DNA of 24,412 bases from J088 sp003695505 [NCBI: Candidatus Dadabacteria bacterium] (GTDB lineage Bacteria > J088). Below, one piece after another: positions 7,259-14,871 of this stretch. The position numbers were made by a program, and so were the translations under genes. The stretch's first letter is position 1. Every line of letters starts with the position of its first letter. The stretch covers positions 1 to 24,412 of the forward strand of contig RFIY01000383.1 in NCBI GenBank assembly GCA_003695505.1. The letters run 5' to 3'. The notes beneath the pieces were generated by a model that searched no databases, had not been told where the DNA came from, and saw only the letters and a list, made by a program, of their open reading frames with translations.

Positions 7259-8055
7259 AGCGCCACCGCGACATCCATCGTCCTCGCATTCCCGGTCGGC
7301 GCCGGACACCCATGCGTGGGCGCACCCGACCGACCGCCCATCCAATCTTGCGCAGCCGTTACGAGTGGCCTTCACCATCCTCGGGCAACGCGTCCCATCA
7401 GGACACGGCGCTTTATCAGGTCGTGGTCGAGGAGCTCCGTCAGTTTGAACAGATCTTCGACAATGCCGGGGACGGTCTGCTGCTGCTCGACCGCCATGGC
7501 CATGTCGAACGCGCGAACCGCGCCGCGCTGCGCATGCTCGGATTTCGCATGGCCGATTTACTCGGCAAACCCGTCTGGCAGATCGGTATCTCGCCGCAAT
7601 GGCAGGAGCTGGCCAGGGCCGTCGATGAGGTCCTTTCGCAACGCAGTCAACATACGACCGTTGAAATTGACAGCGGGGCCGTAAAAATTCGCGCGACGGT
7701 CACGCCGCTCAATCGTCGCGCAGACGCAGTTATCGTCGACCTGCACGACATCAGCGAATTGCAGGATGCGCTGGAAGAACGTCAGCGCCACGAAACCGCG
7801 ACACTGCTTGCGGGAACAACCGCCCACAAACTCAATCAGCCACTGACGGCCGTCATTGGCTACCTTAATCTGCTTGGCAGAACAGTTCCGGAATCCGCCG
7901 AAAGCCCCTATTTGAGCCGTATCGAGCAGGCCTGCGACGAGATGGCAGGCATCGTACGCGAAATTGGCAAGATCACCCGCTTTGATACGCGAAAGTATGG
8001 TCGCGTCAATGCGATTCTGGAAAGCCAGCCAGAACCGGAGAGCCCTCAGTCGTGA
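7255..8055 (+). CDS. PAS domain plus histidine-kinase DHp (HisKA) domain, no ATPase domain
   Basis: A 266-residue protein starting at ATG 7255. The first 45 or so residues are very basic, so a later start is possible. A PAS domain spans about 62-165 ('IFDNAGDGLLLLDRHGHVER'). It is followed by a HisKA dimerisation/phosphoacceptor domain with H191 in 'AGTTAHKLNQPLTAVIGYLN' and a second helix ('YLSRIEQACDEMAGIVREIG'). The protein then ends after about 30 residues; no N, G1 or G2 box exists, and the next gene begins inside its stop codon (GTGA). It cannot phosphorylate itself by the usual route. It may be a phosphotransfer protein, a phosphatase, or a substrate of the CheA or another kinase in trans (inference). 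Confidence 0.88.
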   Translation: MKRHRDIHRPRIPGRRRTPMRGRTRPTAHPILRSRYEWPSPSSGNASHQDTALYQVVVEELRQFEQIFDNAGDGLLLLDRHGHVERANRAALRMLGFRMADLLGKPVWQIGISPQWQELARAVDEVLSQRSQHTTVEIDSGAVKIRATVTPLNRRADAVIVDLHDISELQDALEERQRHETATLLAGTTAHKLNQPLTAVIGYLNLLGRTVPESAESPYLSRIEQACDEMAGIVREIGKITRFDTRKYGRVNAILESQPEPESPQS

Positions 8056-8708
8056 CGACCCCACACCGGCGATGCCCAAGCTGCAATGACCTCGTGCCCA
8101 CAAAGGCTACCCGCACGATCGCGGGCATCGAGCTTCATTGCGCGCTGTGCGACCTCGTCCTCGACCTCGCGGACAGCCCAGATGAATTTGCGAGCGAAAC
8201 CAGATCTGCACAGTTCCAGGAGTCGCTGCAGCGCCAGCGAACGCAGATGCAGGCATCCCCGGCGGCATCTGGCCTGCGCCCACTGATTCATCTCGCCGAC
8301 GACTCGCGCCTGATTCGGCGCATTGTCGGCGACCACCTGGCAAAGCGATTTCCGGCGGCTGAATTGCTGATCAGTGAACATGGTGCGATGGCGCTGGAAC
8401 AACACATCACCGCGCTGCTGCCCGGTGCACGGCGCGGGGTTCTGATCCTCGACCTGCAAATGCCTCAGCTCAACGGCATCGCAACAGCGATAGCCTGTCG
8501 CGCCGCGGAACGCGCCCTCGAACGCCCGGCCGTGCCGGTGATCTTTTTCTCGGGCGTTCGGGTTACGCCCGAACTACGAAACGCGATGAATGCATCAACG
8601 CCCGCAGCCTATCTGCACAAATCAGAGGACGATGATCCGGCACACATGCTCGAGCGGCTCGAAGAAGTGATGTCGATCATGATTCGGCGCGTCTACCAGG
8701 AACCGTAA
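8052..8708 (+). CDS. Zinc-ribbon plus receiver-domain protein
   Basis: A 218-residue protein starting at GTG 8052. The N-terminus has a CxxC-18-CxxC zinc ribbon (C8, C11, C30, C33). A variable linker with a predicted helix (about 45-72) leads to a receiver domain (about 77-210) with acidic residues D83/D84 ('IHLADDSRLIRRIV'), phosphoacceptor D134 ('LILDLQMPQLNG'), S167 ('VIFFSG') and K190 ('YLHKSE'). No output domain follows. The zinc ribbon may bind protein or nucleic acid and act as the output. It is the last gene of the operon, and its 3' end overlaps the convergent membrane-protein gene by 32 bases. It is a plausible phosphate acceptor from the CheA or the PAS-DHp protein. Confidence 0.88.
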   Translation: MTTPHRRCPSCNDLVPTKATRTIAGIELHCALCDLVLDLADSPDEFASETRSAQFQESLQRQRTQMQASPAASGLRPLIHLADDSRLIRRIVGDHLAKRFPAAELLISEHGAMALEQHITALLPGARRGVLILDLQMPQLNGIATAIACRAAERALERPAVPVIFFSGVRVTPELRNAMNASTPAAYLHKSEDDDPAHMLERLEEVMSIMIRRVYQEP

Positions 8709-9879
8709 CGGCCGCGACGACACCAGACAGCACTGCCAGACCTGCAAGCGGGAGCCAGGACGCTGTCCAAGGCCGCAACAATGCTGCCGCAACGACGGCA
8801 ACCAGCCAACCCGTCGGCAACGGATGCGCGCGGCGCACGGCAACCCAGCCCATCGTCGCACCATACACGAGATCGACGGCTTCGGCCCAGACCGGCCGCA
8901 ACGCAACAAAGCGTGTCGTCGCAAACGCGGCCGCCATGACGATCAGGAGCACGCCACTACCTCGAACGATCGCCTGCTCGCGCCGGATGATCGACATCCC
9001 TGCGGAGGACAATGCCCACACCCACGACGCGAGGGCCAGCACCAGCAATGCCGCCAATGCGAACAGCGCCACTGAAGATGCCGGGCCGAACCCGGCAAAC
9101 GCCGCAAGTGTCGCCTGCAGCCCGGAACCTGTCGCACCCTCTGCCGTCGCCACCTGGACCGAACCCACCGTGTACAGCGTCCCGATCAGCACGATGCGAA
9201 GCACGGCGTGCGTCCACGCAGCCATGCGAACGTGCTCGGTCTGCCCTGTGTCGATGGTCAGGTACCGAGAGGCGAGGCCGACCGTTTCTCGTGCAAGGCC
9301 GAGCAACAACAGCGCGACCACGATCAGCGGCTCCATGTCGCCATCTACGGCAACAACGCGATAGGCTTCCGGACGCAGGAACCGGGCCGCAAATACGGTA
9401 AGCGCAAGTGCCAGCAACGACACTGCGGTCAGAGTCGACGGGCCGGCGACCACAAACGCGCGCCGCCAGGCCACGGCTGCCGCGACGACGAGTGCGCCGC
9501 CAGCGAGGAGGATCCGATCCGACCCGTCTGCGAGTTGCTGCAACAGCAGCACTGCACTGGCAAGCCAGCACGTTTCGAGCAACAGCAGCACCGTCGTGAC
9601 CAGACGCTGGCGGCGCAGCAGCGCGTCGATCGCCCGCCAGCGCGCAGCGAATATTCCGAGCACGACCACCCAGATGGCGACCACCAGCTCGACAGCCACG
9701 AACCATACCTGCCCAGCCCGTACCGCTGCCGGCAACAGCAGCAGACCACTGGCTGCGGCACTGACGGCAAACCAGGAGATCCCGCGCGCAATACCACCGG
9801 ACGTGCGGCCGAGATGCGGGTGCCAGCCAACGGCAAGCGTCAGCGCAAAGAGACAAAGTGCAACAGCCGTTGGACTCAC
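8677..9879 (-). CDS. Polytopic membrane protein of unknown function
   Basis: A 400-residue protein beginning at GTG 9879, which overlaps the cobA-hemD stop as GTGA; an upstream in-frame extension only reads antisense through that gene. The sequence is almost entirely hydrophobic Ala/Leu/Val stretches with about 12-14 predicted membrane helices, separated by short loops (for example 'FLRPEAYRVVAVDGDMEP'). A central loop of about 25 polar residues ('ASRYLTIDTGQTEHVRM') lies between helices 7 and 8. No family motif is recognised. As the last gene of the tetrapyrrole operon it could move or handle a tetrapyrrole, or act in cytochrome assembly, but only position supports this. Confidence 0.8.
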   Translation of the reverse strand: MSPTAVALCLFALTLAVGWHPHLGRTSGGIARGISWFAVSAAASGLLLLPAAVRAGQVWFVAVELVVAIWVVVLGIFAARWRAIDALLRRQRLVTTVLLLLETCWLASAVLLLQQLADGSDRILLAGGALVVAAAVAWRRAFVVAGPSTLTAVSLLALALTVFAARFLRPEAYRVVAVDGDMEPLIVVALLLLGLARETVGLASRYLTIDTGQTEHVRMAAWTHAVLRIVLIGTLYTVGSVQVATAEGATGSGLQATLAAFAGFGPASSVALFALAALLVLALASWVWALSSAGMSIIRREQAIVRGSGVLLIVMAAAFATTRFVALRPVWAEAVDLVYGATMGWVAVRRAHPLPTGWLVAVVAAALLRPWTASWLPLAGLAVLSGVVAAVTVPGRRAES

Positions 9880-11339
9880 AATGCGCTGAGCTGTTCCAGG
9901 ATGCCTGCAAGACCCGGACGCGCGGCGACCGCGACATCGGCCACCCCGGCAGCCGTGAGCGCATCCGCCGTGCGTTGCCCAATGGCCACATGCACCGTAT
10001 TGGGCAACACGCCCACCCAGGCCGAAATGAGCTGCACTTGCGAGGATGACGACCAGATACACACCGGCCGCTCATGGCGACGAAACAGCAAGGACCACGT
10101 CGCCGGCAGCTCAGGCCGCGGCACCTTGCGATACAACGCGACGGTACGCGTGTCCCAACCGGTTGCCTCCAGCGCAATCGCCCACGGCGGAGGCTCGACA
10201 TGTTCACCTGCGATAAGCAGGCGCCCCGACGGACGCTCGCGCAACGTCGATTCGAGCGCCGCCATTCCGGTGGGCGCATCGAGGACGATGTCCGCACGAC
10301 AGCCGGCCTGCTCCAGAAATGCCGCCGTTGCCCGCCCTGGCACCGCAATTTCTGTTCCGGCCAGCGCCCGGATATCCCGCCCCATGGCCGTCAGCCGTCC
10401 GAGCAGCCGCCTTGCAGCCTCGATTGATGCAAGGGCGATGACGTCAAATGGTTCCGACAATACCTGCGTGATGTTGCCTGTGTCGGGTGGATCCTCATAG
10501 CGCTGCAGTGGAATCGCGACGGGCTGCCAGCCTTCGGCAAGTAGTGCATCGTGCCATTCGAGGTGCTGGCCCCATGGTCGGAACAATGCAACCGTGCCAC
10601 GCAGGCGCGGTTGATCCGTAGCCGCCGAACGTGCGACCTCGCCATAGATCCAGATTGCCGGCGGGCGCACCCGCTCGCGTTCAATGGCCGACGGCAGTTC
10701 CGCCAGCGTTGTCCGTATCAGTCGCTCGCGATCCGTGGAAACCGCTTCCGCGATCAGCACTGGCGTATCGGGCGGCACGCCCTGATCGAGCAGGCGCCGT
10801 GCGTTACGCCTGGCATGCAGAATCCCCATGTAAACCGCACCCGTACCCGACCGTGACGCGGCGGCCCAGTCAAGCTCCGGACGAGGGCCTTCAAGGCGGC
10901 GATGCCCTGTCAGCAGCGTCAGACTCGCCGCGTGGTCTCGATCGGTCAGCGAGATACCGGCGCGCGCGGCGGCAGCGGCCGCCGCACTGATGCCGGGAAT
11001 GACCTCCCACTTCAGGTTATGGGCGCGCAGGCTGGCGATTTCCTCGGGCAAACGCCCGAACGTCCCTGGATCCCCTCCCTTCAGGCGCACGACGCGCCGC
11101 CCCTGCCGCGCATATTCGACCAGCAACGCGCAAATCTGCTCTTGTGGCATGCTCGGCTGGCCGCCGCGCTTGCCGACATCGATCACCTCGGCCTCCCATC
11201 GCGCCCATGACAGCAATGCCGGCGACACCAGCGCGTCGACGAGAATCGTGTCCGCGCGCTCGATTGCCATACGGCCCGCCTGCGTCACCCAGTCCAGACG
11301 CCCCGGCCCGGCACCGACAAATGTCACGAGCCCCGTCAT
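9876..11339 (-). CDS. cobA-hemD: CobA-HemD fusion: uroporphyrinogen-III C-methyltransferase / uroporphyrinogen-III synthase
   Basis: A 487-residue bifunctional enzyme. The first half (about 1-245) is SUMT/CobA: 'FVGAGPGRLDWVTQAG' for SAM binding, 'VRLKGGDPGTFGR' and 'VIPGISAAAAAAARAGISL' are family signatures. It methylates uroporphyrinogen III at C2 and C7 to give precorrin-2. The second half (about 250-487) is HemD, with the 'VALFRPWGQ', 'DVIALASIEAARRLL', 'TEIAVPGRATAAFLEQAG' and 'HVAIGQRTADALTAAGV' segments, which cyclises hydroxymethylbilane to uroporphyrinogen III. Such fusions occur in deltaproteobacterial and some Firmicutes lineages. The ATG overlaps the hemC stop (ATGA) and the stop overlaps the membrane-protein start. 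It feeds siroheme, cobalamin or siroheme-derived heme. Confidence 0.95.
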   Translation of the reverse strand: MTGLVTFVGAGPGRLDWVTQAGRMAIERADTILVDALVSPALLSWARWEAEVIDVGKRGGQPSMPQEQICALLVEYARQGRRVVRLKGGDPGTFGRLPEEIASLRAHNLKWEVIPGISAAAAAAARAGISLTDRDHAASLTLLTGHRRLEGPRPELDWAAASRSGTGAVYMGILHARRNARRLLDQGVPPDTPVLIAEAVSTDRERLIRTTLAELPSAIERERVRPPAIWIYGEVARSAATDQPRLRGTVALFRPWGQHLEWHDALLAEGWQPVAIPLQRYEDPPDTGNITQVLSEPFDVIALASIEAARRLLGRLTAMGRDIRALAGTEIAVPGRATAAFLEQAGCRADIVLDAPTGMAALESTLRERPSGRLLIAGEHVEPPPWAIALEATGWDTRTVALYRKVPRPELPATWSLLFRRHERPVCIWSSSSQVQLISAWVGVLPNTVHVAIGQRTADALTAAGVADVAVAARPGLAGILEQLSAL

Positions 11340-12208
11340 GGCTGTCGCAGCAGACGCCCGCCCGCCGTCGCACCGAGCGCTTCCGGATCATTGCCTTCGA
11401 CCCGGACCCGCCCGCGTAACTGACCGCCGTCATCCCACAATGCCGCGTCCAGCACCAGTCTGCCATCGTCGAACTGTTGCGCGAATGCGGCGAATGGTGT
11501 GAAACAGTCGCCGTCGATCGCCGCCAGCGTCGCGCGCTCGGCGCGAAACGTTCGCTCGGTCTCTGGATCGTGGACGACCCGGAAAAGTTCGCGCAAGTCT
11601 TCGCGTGACGCGCGCGCCTCGACAGCCAGCGTGCCCTGGGCCACGGCCGGCAGCATCGTTTCCAGACGCAACGCCGCGCCATCCCATTCGATCCCCAGTC
11701 GTTGCAAACCGGCCTCAGCCAGCACGACCGCATCCAGCCGACCCTCGCGGACGTGTCCAATACGGGTATCGACGTTGCCACGAAGCGGCTCGATCCGGGC
11801 GCGCGGGAACAACTGCGTCAGTTGAAAGCCGCGTCGGCGGCTCCCGGTACCGACCGTCAACTTCTGCGAGGCCTCAACGGGGTTCCGCGACAGCAGAACA
11901 TCGTACGGAGAGGCGCGCCGTGGCGTGGCGATCAGTTCGAGTCCGTCCGGGAGCTGCGCCGGGATGTCCTTGCCTGAATGAATCGCAACATCGATCTGGT
12001 CGGCGAGAAGTGCCTGCTCGATCTCTTTCAGGAAAAGCCCCTTGCCGCCCACGGCGTCGAGCGGTCGATCACGCACCCGATCCCCGGTCGTTGTAATCCA
12101 TACCCATTCCGGCTGGACATCGGGCCGAAGGCGCACGAGCGTCTCGATCAGCGCCTGCGCCTGCGCCCGCGCGAGTGCGGACCTACGCGAGCCGATTCTC
12201 AGCTTCAT
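11336..12208 (-). CDS. hemC: Hydroxymethylbilane synthase (porphobilinogen deaminase)
   Basis: A 290-residue enzyme that polymerises four porphobilinogens into hydroxymethylbilane in the cytoplasm. It starts at ATG 12208, chosen because GGAG lies nine bases upstream; an ATG at 12217 abuts that site. It shows 'KLRIGSRRSALARAQA', 'TTTGDRVRD', the catalytic-aspartate segment 'AIHSGKDIPAQLPDGL' (D81), 'VGTGSRRR', 'LRGNVDTRI' and the cofactor cysteine C235 in 'AIDGDCFTPFAAFA', which carries the dipyrromethane. Its length is somewhat short of the usual 310. Its start lies inside the last 26 bases of hemA, and its stop overlaps cobA-hemD. Confidence 0.96.
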   Translation of the reverse strand: MKLRIGSRRSALARAQAQALIETLVRLRPDVQPEWVWITTTGDRVRDRPLDAVGGKGLFLKEIEQALLADQIDVAIHSGKDIPAQLPDGLELIATPRRASPYDVLLSRNPVEASQKLTVGTGSRRRGFQLTQLFPRARIEPLRGNVDTRIGHVREGRLDAVVLAEAGLQRLGIEWDGAALRLETMLPAVAQGTLAVEARASREDLRELFRVVHDPETERTFRAERATLAAIDGDCFTPFAAFAQQFDDGRLVLDAALWDDGGQLRGRVRVEGNDPEALGATAGGRLLRQP

Positions 12209-13466
12209 CACTGTCATCTCCGTTGCTGTCGGCCGATTCGACCAGGCTGCCGAGGACCTGGATCCATGCATCCTGATTCGCGCTCTGATTGGCTTCGGCG
12301 CCGATACGTCTCAACAGCCTGCGCGCGAAGGCCGTCGTTGCGTGCTCGGCGAGTTCTTCTGGCTGCAATTCGTCACGGTGCCGGAGGCTGCGGCGCAATT
12401 CCCGCTGCCGCATCGCCTCGACCTCCTGATGAAGCGCCGCAAGCAACGGCGCGATGCGCTGGCGTTCGACCCATTCCGCGAAATGAACGACCGCTTCGTC
12501 GATGATCGCCTCGGCCTGTTCAGCGGCAGCAGACCGGCGCGCCAGATTCCGATCGGCCATGGACTGAAGATCATCTACCGCGTACAGGAACACATCCCTC
12601 AGGTGCGCCACCTCGGGGTCGACCGCCCGTGGCAAACCAAGGTCGACGATCAGTCTCGGTCGCGCCTCCGCAGCCTTGAGCGCCCTGCGCACTTCGGAAA
12701 CTCCGAGCAATCGGCCGCCGCCAGCTCCGACCAGAACAATGTCAGCGCGACCAAGCTCGTCTGGCCACCGATCCAGCGGTTCCGGCGTAGCCTGGTACAG
12801 ACTTGCGAGTTCGCGCGCCCGCTCAATCGTCCGGTTACAGATGACCATCGAACCGATCCCCCGGCTCGAAAAGTGGGCAACCGCGATTTCGGCCATTTCG
12901 CCCGCGCCGAGAACGAGCACCCGCTTTTCAGACAGCGGCTCGAAGATCTCTTCGGCCAGGTCGACGGCAACGGACGCCATACTCACGGTAAACCGCCCGA
13001 TCTCCGTCTCCGTGCGCACGCGCTTCGCAACCGCAAGGGTTCGCTGCGCCAGCCGATCCAGTCGCGGGCCGATCGTCCCGTACTCCCGGGCGGTCTCGAT
13101 GGCCTGTCGAAACTGGCCAAGAATCTGCGGCTCGCCCAGCACCATGGAATCGAGTCCCGAAGCCACGCGCATGATGTGCCGGACGGCCTCTGCCCCAACA
13201 TCACCACGCAACACGTTTGAAACGATCTCCTCGGCGACACCGGCCGTGCGCGCAAGTACCGATGCCACCACGTCACGCGCCTCTCCGGCCACACCGAACG
13301 TCAGAATCTCGGTCCGATTGCAGGTTGACAGGATCAGAAACTCCGGAACGTCTGCATCACGGAGCCACTCAACCGCCTGGTCAAGTGCGTCACCCTGCAA
13401 CGCAGCGCGCTCGCGCAGCTCGATATCGGCCGTGTGGTGGCTCAGCCCAAATACGGCGTAGTCCAT
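12183..13466 (-). CDS. hemA: Glutamyl-tRNA reductase
   Basis: A 427-residue enzyme that reduces glutamyl-tRNA(Glu) to glutamate-1-semialdehyde, the first committed step of C5 tetrapyrrole synthesis. N-terminal 'VFGLSHHTADIELRER' and 'LSTCNRTEI' (catalytic C49) form the catalytic domain. 'GLDSMVLGEPQILGQ' is the family signature, followed by the NADPH-binding 'VLVLGAGEMAEIAVAHF', and C-terminal helices from about 315 form the dimerisation domain. It starts at ATG 13466, one base inside the stop of the hemX-like gene (TGATG), with a G-rich GGGGGTGG upstream. The C-terminal tail is acidic (DSNGDDSDEAE) and overlaps the hemC start by 26 bases. Confidence 0.97.
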   Translation of the reverse strand: MDYAVFGLSHHTADIELRERAALQGDALDQAVEWLRDADVPEFLILSTCNRTEILTFGVAGEARDVVASVLARTAGVAEEIVSNVLRGDVGAEAVRHIMRVASGLDSMVLGEPQILGQFRQAIETAREYGTIGPRLDRLAQRTLAVAKRVRTETEIGRFTVSMASVAVDLAEEIFEPLSEKRVLVLGAGEMAEIAVAHFSSRGIGSMVICNRTIERARELASLYQATPEPLDRWPDELGRADIVLVGAGGGRLLGVSEVRRALKAAEARPRLIVDLGLPRAVDPEVAHLRDVFLYAVDDLQSMADRNLARRSAAAEQAEAIIDEAVVHFAEWVERQRIAPLLAALHQEVEAMRQRELRRSLRHRDELQPEELAEHATTAFARRLLRRIGAEANQSANQDAWIQVLGSLVESADSNGDDSDEAENRLA

Positions 13467-14248
13467 CACAAGCCACCCCCGTGCTGGCCAAGCCCGACCA
13501 GAAACGTTGCCGCAACACCGCCGAGCAGCAGCAGCGCAATGCCCACCGAAGCGAGCGCGAACTGGTGTCCACGCCAGTGCCGCCACAGGCGCAAGTACAA
13601 TGCGATCGCCTGAAACAGCCACAACAGCGCGGTGATCAGCGCCAGCGCATCGGATCGGTCACTGCGTGTACCGGTCGCCATCAGTTGCAGGCCGAGGACG
13701 GCGCCAATCGTCAGCAGCAGAAAACCTGCCTGCAACGAACGGAGCTGCAACAGATCCAGATCATCGAGACTCGGCAGTCGACGCGCGAGACCCGCGGGAC
13801 GGCGGCGCAGGCTCTTTTCTTTGAGCAGATAGAGGGCACCCGCCGCGCCCAGGAACATCAGAAATCCGACGGCTGCAAACACAAACCCGATGTGCAACTT
13901 GAGCACGGTGCGCATCGGCGTTGGCGCGTGGCCGCCACCGGACAGATACGCGGCGAAAAAGAATCCGGCTGACACGAGCGACACCGCACCCCAGAGCCGC
14001 CGCTGCTGCTGGAATCGGTTCGCGTAGAGACCCGCCAGCGCCAGAGAAACCGCGCAAATACCGAAAATGTCGGCTGGCAGGCGCAGCCCCCCCCAGGACG
14101 CGAGCAGGCCCCCGATGTAGATCCCGAGACCAGCGAACAGCAGCGCCTCGCCAACGTTGTGCTGCGGAAGCGCCTCGCGCCCACGCGGCCACAGGAAAAT
14201 CGCCGCAGCCAGTGCGGTCAGAACCAGCGCCGCGGTTATGTGGGCCAT
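13466..14248 (-). CDS. hemX: HemX/CcsA-like cytochrome c assembly-family membrane protein
   Basis: A 260-residue protein with about eight membrane helices. 'LHIGFVFAAVGFLMFLGAA' followed by 'GALYLLKEKSLRRR' and then 'RRLPSLDDLDLLQLRSLQAG' match the YpjD/HemX/CcsA group. The haem-binding WWD region of true CcsA (WSWDPKETW) is replaced by 'TRSDRSDALALITALLWL', so haem export to apocytochrome c is doubtful. In Bacillus, HemX lowers HemA levels. Here the gene sits directly upstream of hemA and overlaps it by one base, so HemX fits better than CcsA. Its ATG lies within the sirC 3' end (13-base overlap). Confidence 0.82.
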   Translation of the reverse strand: MAHITAALVLTALAAAIFLWPRGREALPQHNVGEALLFAGLGIYIGGLLASWGGLRLPADIFGICAVSLALAGLYANRFQQQRRLWGAVSLVSAGFFFAAYLSGGGHAPTPMRTVLKLHIGFVFAAVGFLMFLGAAGALYLLKEKSLRRRPAGLARRLPSLDDLDLLQLRSLQAGFLLLTIGAVLGLQLMATGTRSDRSDALALITALLWLFQAIALYLRLWRHWRGHQFALASVGIALLLLGGVAATFLVGLGQHGGGL

Positions 14249-14793
14249 TCATTCAACTCCTGCTCCACGGCGTCAGCCTCCCGTGGCCATCCCGACGATT
14301 CATACCGTTGCAGCCGTACCGGATCCAGCCAGCGCACCACCATCTCACCCAGTCGGTCTGCAAGCGCCCGCGCCAGGCTGGGACTCCGCCCCCCGGTGTC
14401 CACGGCCAGTCGCAACGGGCCAATCGCTCGAACAGCCACGAGCCGTACATTGCCAAAGCCATTGGCACTCGCGACCCAGAGCATGCGTGCTCGGGCTGTG
14501 GCACAAAGGGTACGATCCAGTTCGACGTCATCGACATTGACCAGTACCAACGACCAGCGTTCGTCCAGGTCGTCCTCGGCAACCGCCCGCGCCCGCCAGT
14601 CCCAGCCGTGCACCGTGGCCGTGCGATGCAGCGTCGGCGTCAGGCGGGGTGCGACGATCACGACCCGCACTTCGGGCACCAGCGCAAGCAGACGCAGCAA
14701 ACGGCGCTCCGCAACGCGGCCGCCGCCTATGGCCAGCACGCGCTGACCCGAAAGCTCTGCGGCAAGTAACAACGACAACGATGTCTCCGTCAC
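14236..14793 (-). CDS. sirC: Precorrin-2 dehydrogenase / sirohydrochlorin ferrochelatase family (Met8/SirC)
   Basis: About 185 residues from GTG 14793; a longer frame from GTG 14856 adds 21 residues with no homology, so it is less likely. 'LLAAELSGQRVLAIGGGRVA' is the NAD-binding start of the CysG N-domain. 'VLVNVDDVELDRTLCATARA' and 'VDTGGRSPSLARALADRLGE' match the middle and the signature region. It oxidises precorrin-2 to sirohydrochlorin with NAD+, following the CobA half of the fusion encoded downstream. The ferrochelatase function may lie elsewhere. It is the first gene of the tetrapyrrole operon. Confidence 0.9.
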   Translation of the reverse strand: MTETSLSLLLAAELSGQRVLAIGGGRVAERRLLRLLALVPEVRVVIVAPRLTPTLHRTATVHGWDWRARAVAEDDLDERWSLVLVNVDDVELDRTLCATARARMLWVASANGFGNVRLVAVRAIGPLRLAVDTGGRSPSLARALADRLGEMVVRWLDPVRLQRYESSGWPREADAVEQELNEWPT

Positions 14794-14837
14794 GGAAGCG
14801 GATACACCCGAACATCTCTCATCAGTGTACGGGATCG

Positions 14838-14871
14838 CCCGAAAAAAAAGGAACACCCCTCACTTTTCGGG
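14838..14871 (-). terminator. Inverted repeat with T8 run after the dehydrogenase gene
   Basis: On the minus strand, after the dehydrogenase stop, a CCCC/GGGG mini-stem is followed by T8 (14849-14842). CCCGAAAA (14838-14845) also pairs with TTTTCGGG (14864-14871) in an alternative fold. Short stems make termination efficiency doubtful, but this is the only T-run near an operon boundary here. Confidence 0.35.

Noticed and set aside
9208-10500. 430-codon plus-strand open frame
   Set aside because: It lies antisense to the membrane-protein and cobA-hemD genes and its product is low-complexity Arg/Gln/Pro-rich.
12042-13220. 392-codon plus-strand open frame
   Set aside because: It is antisense to hemA and hemC, both with clear catalytic motifs.
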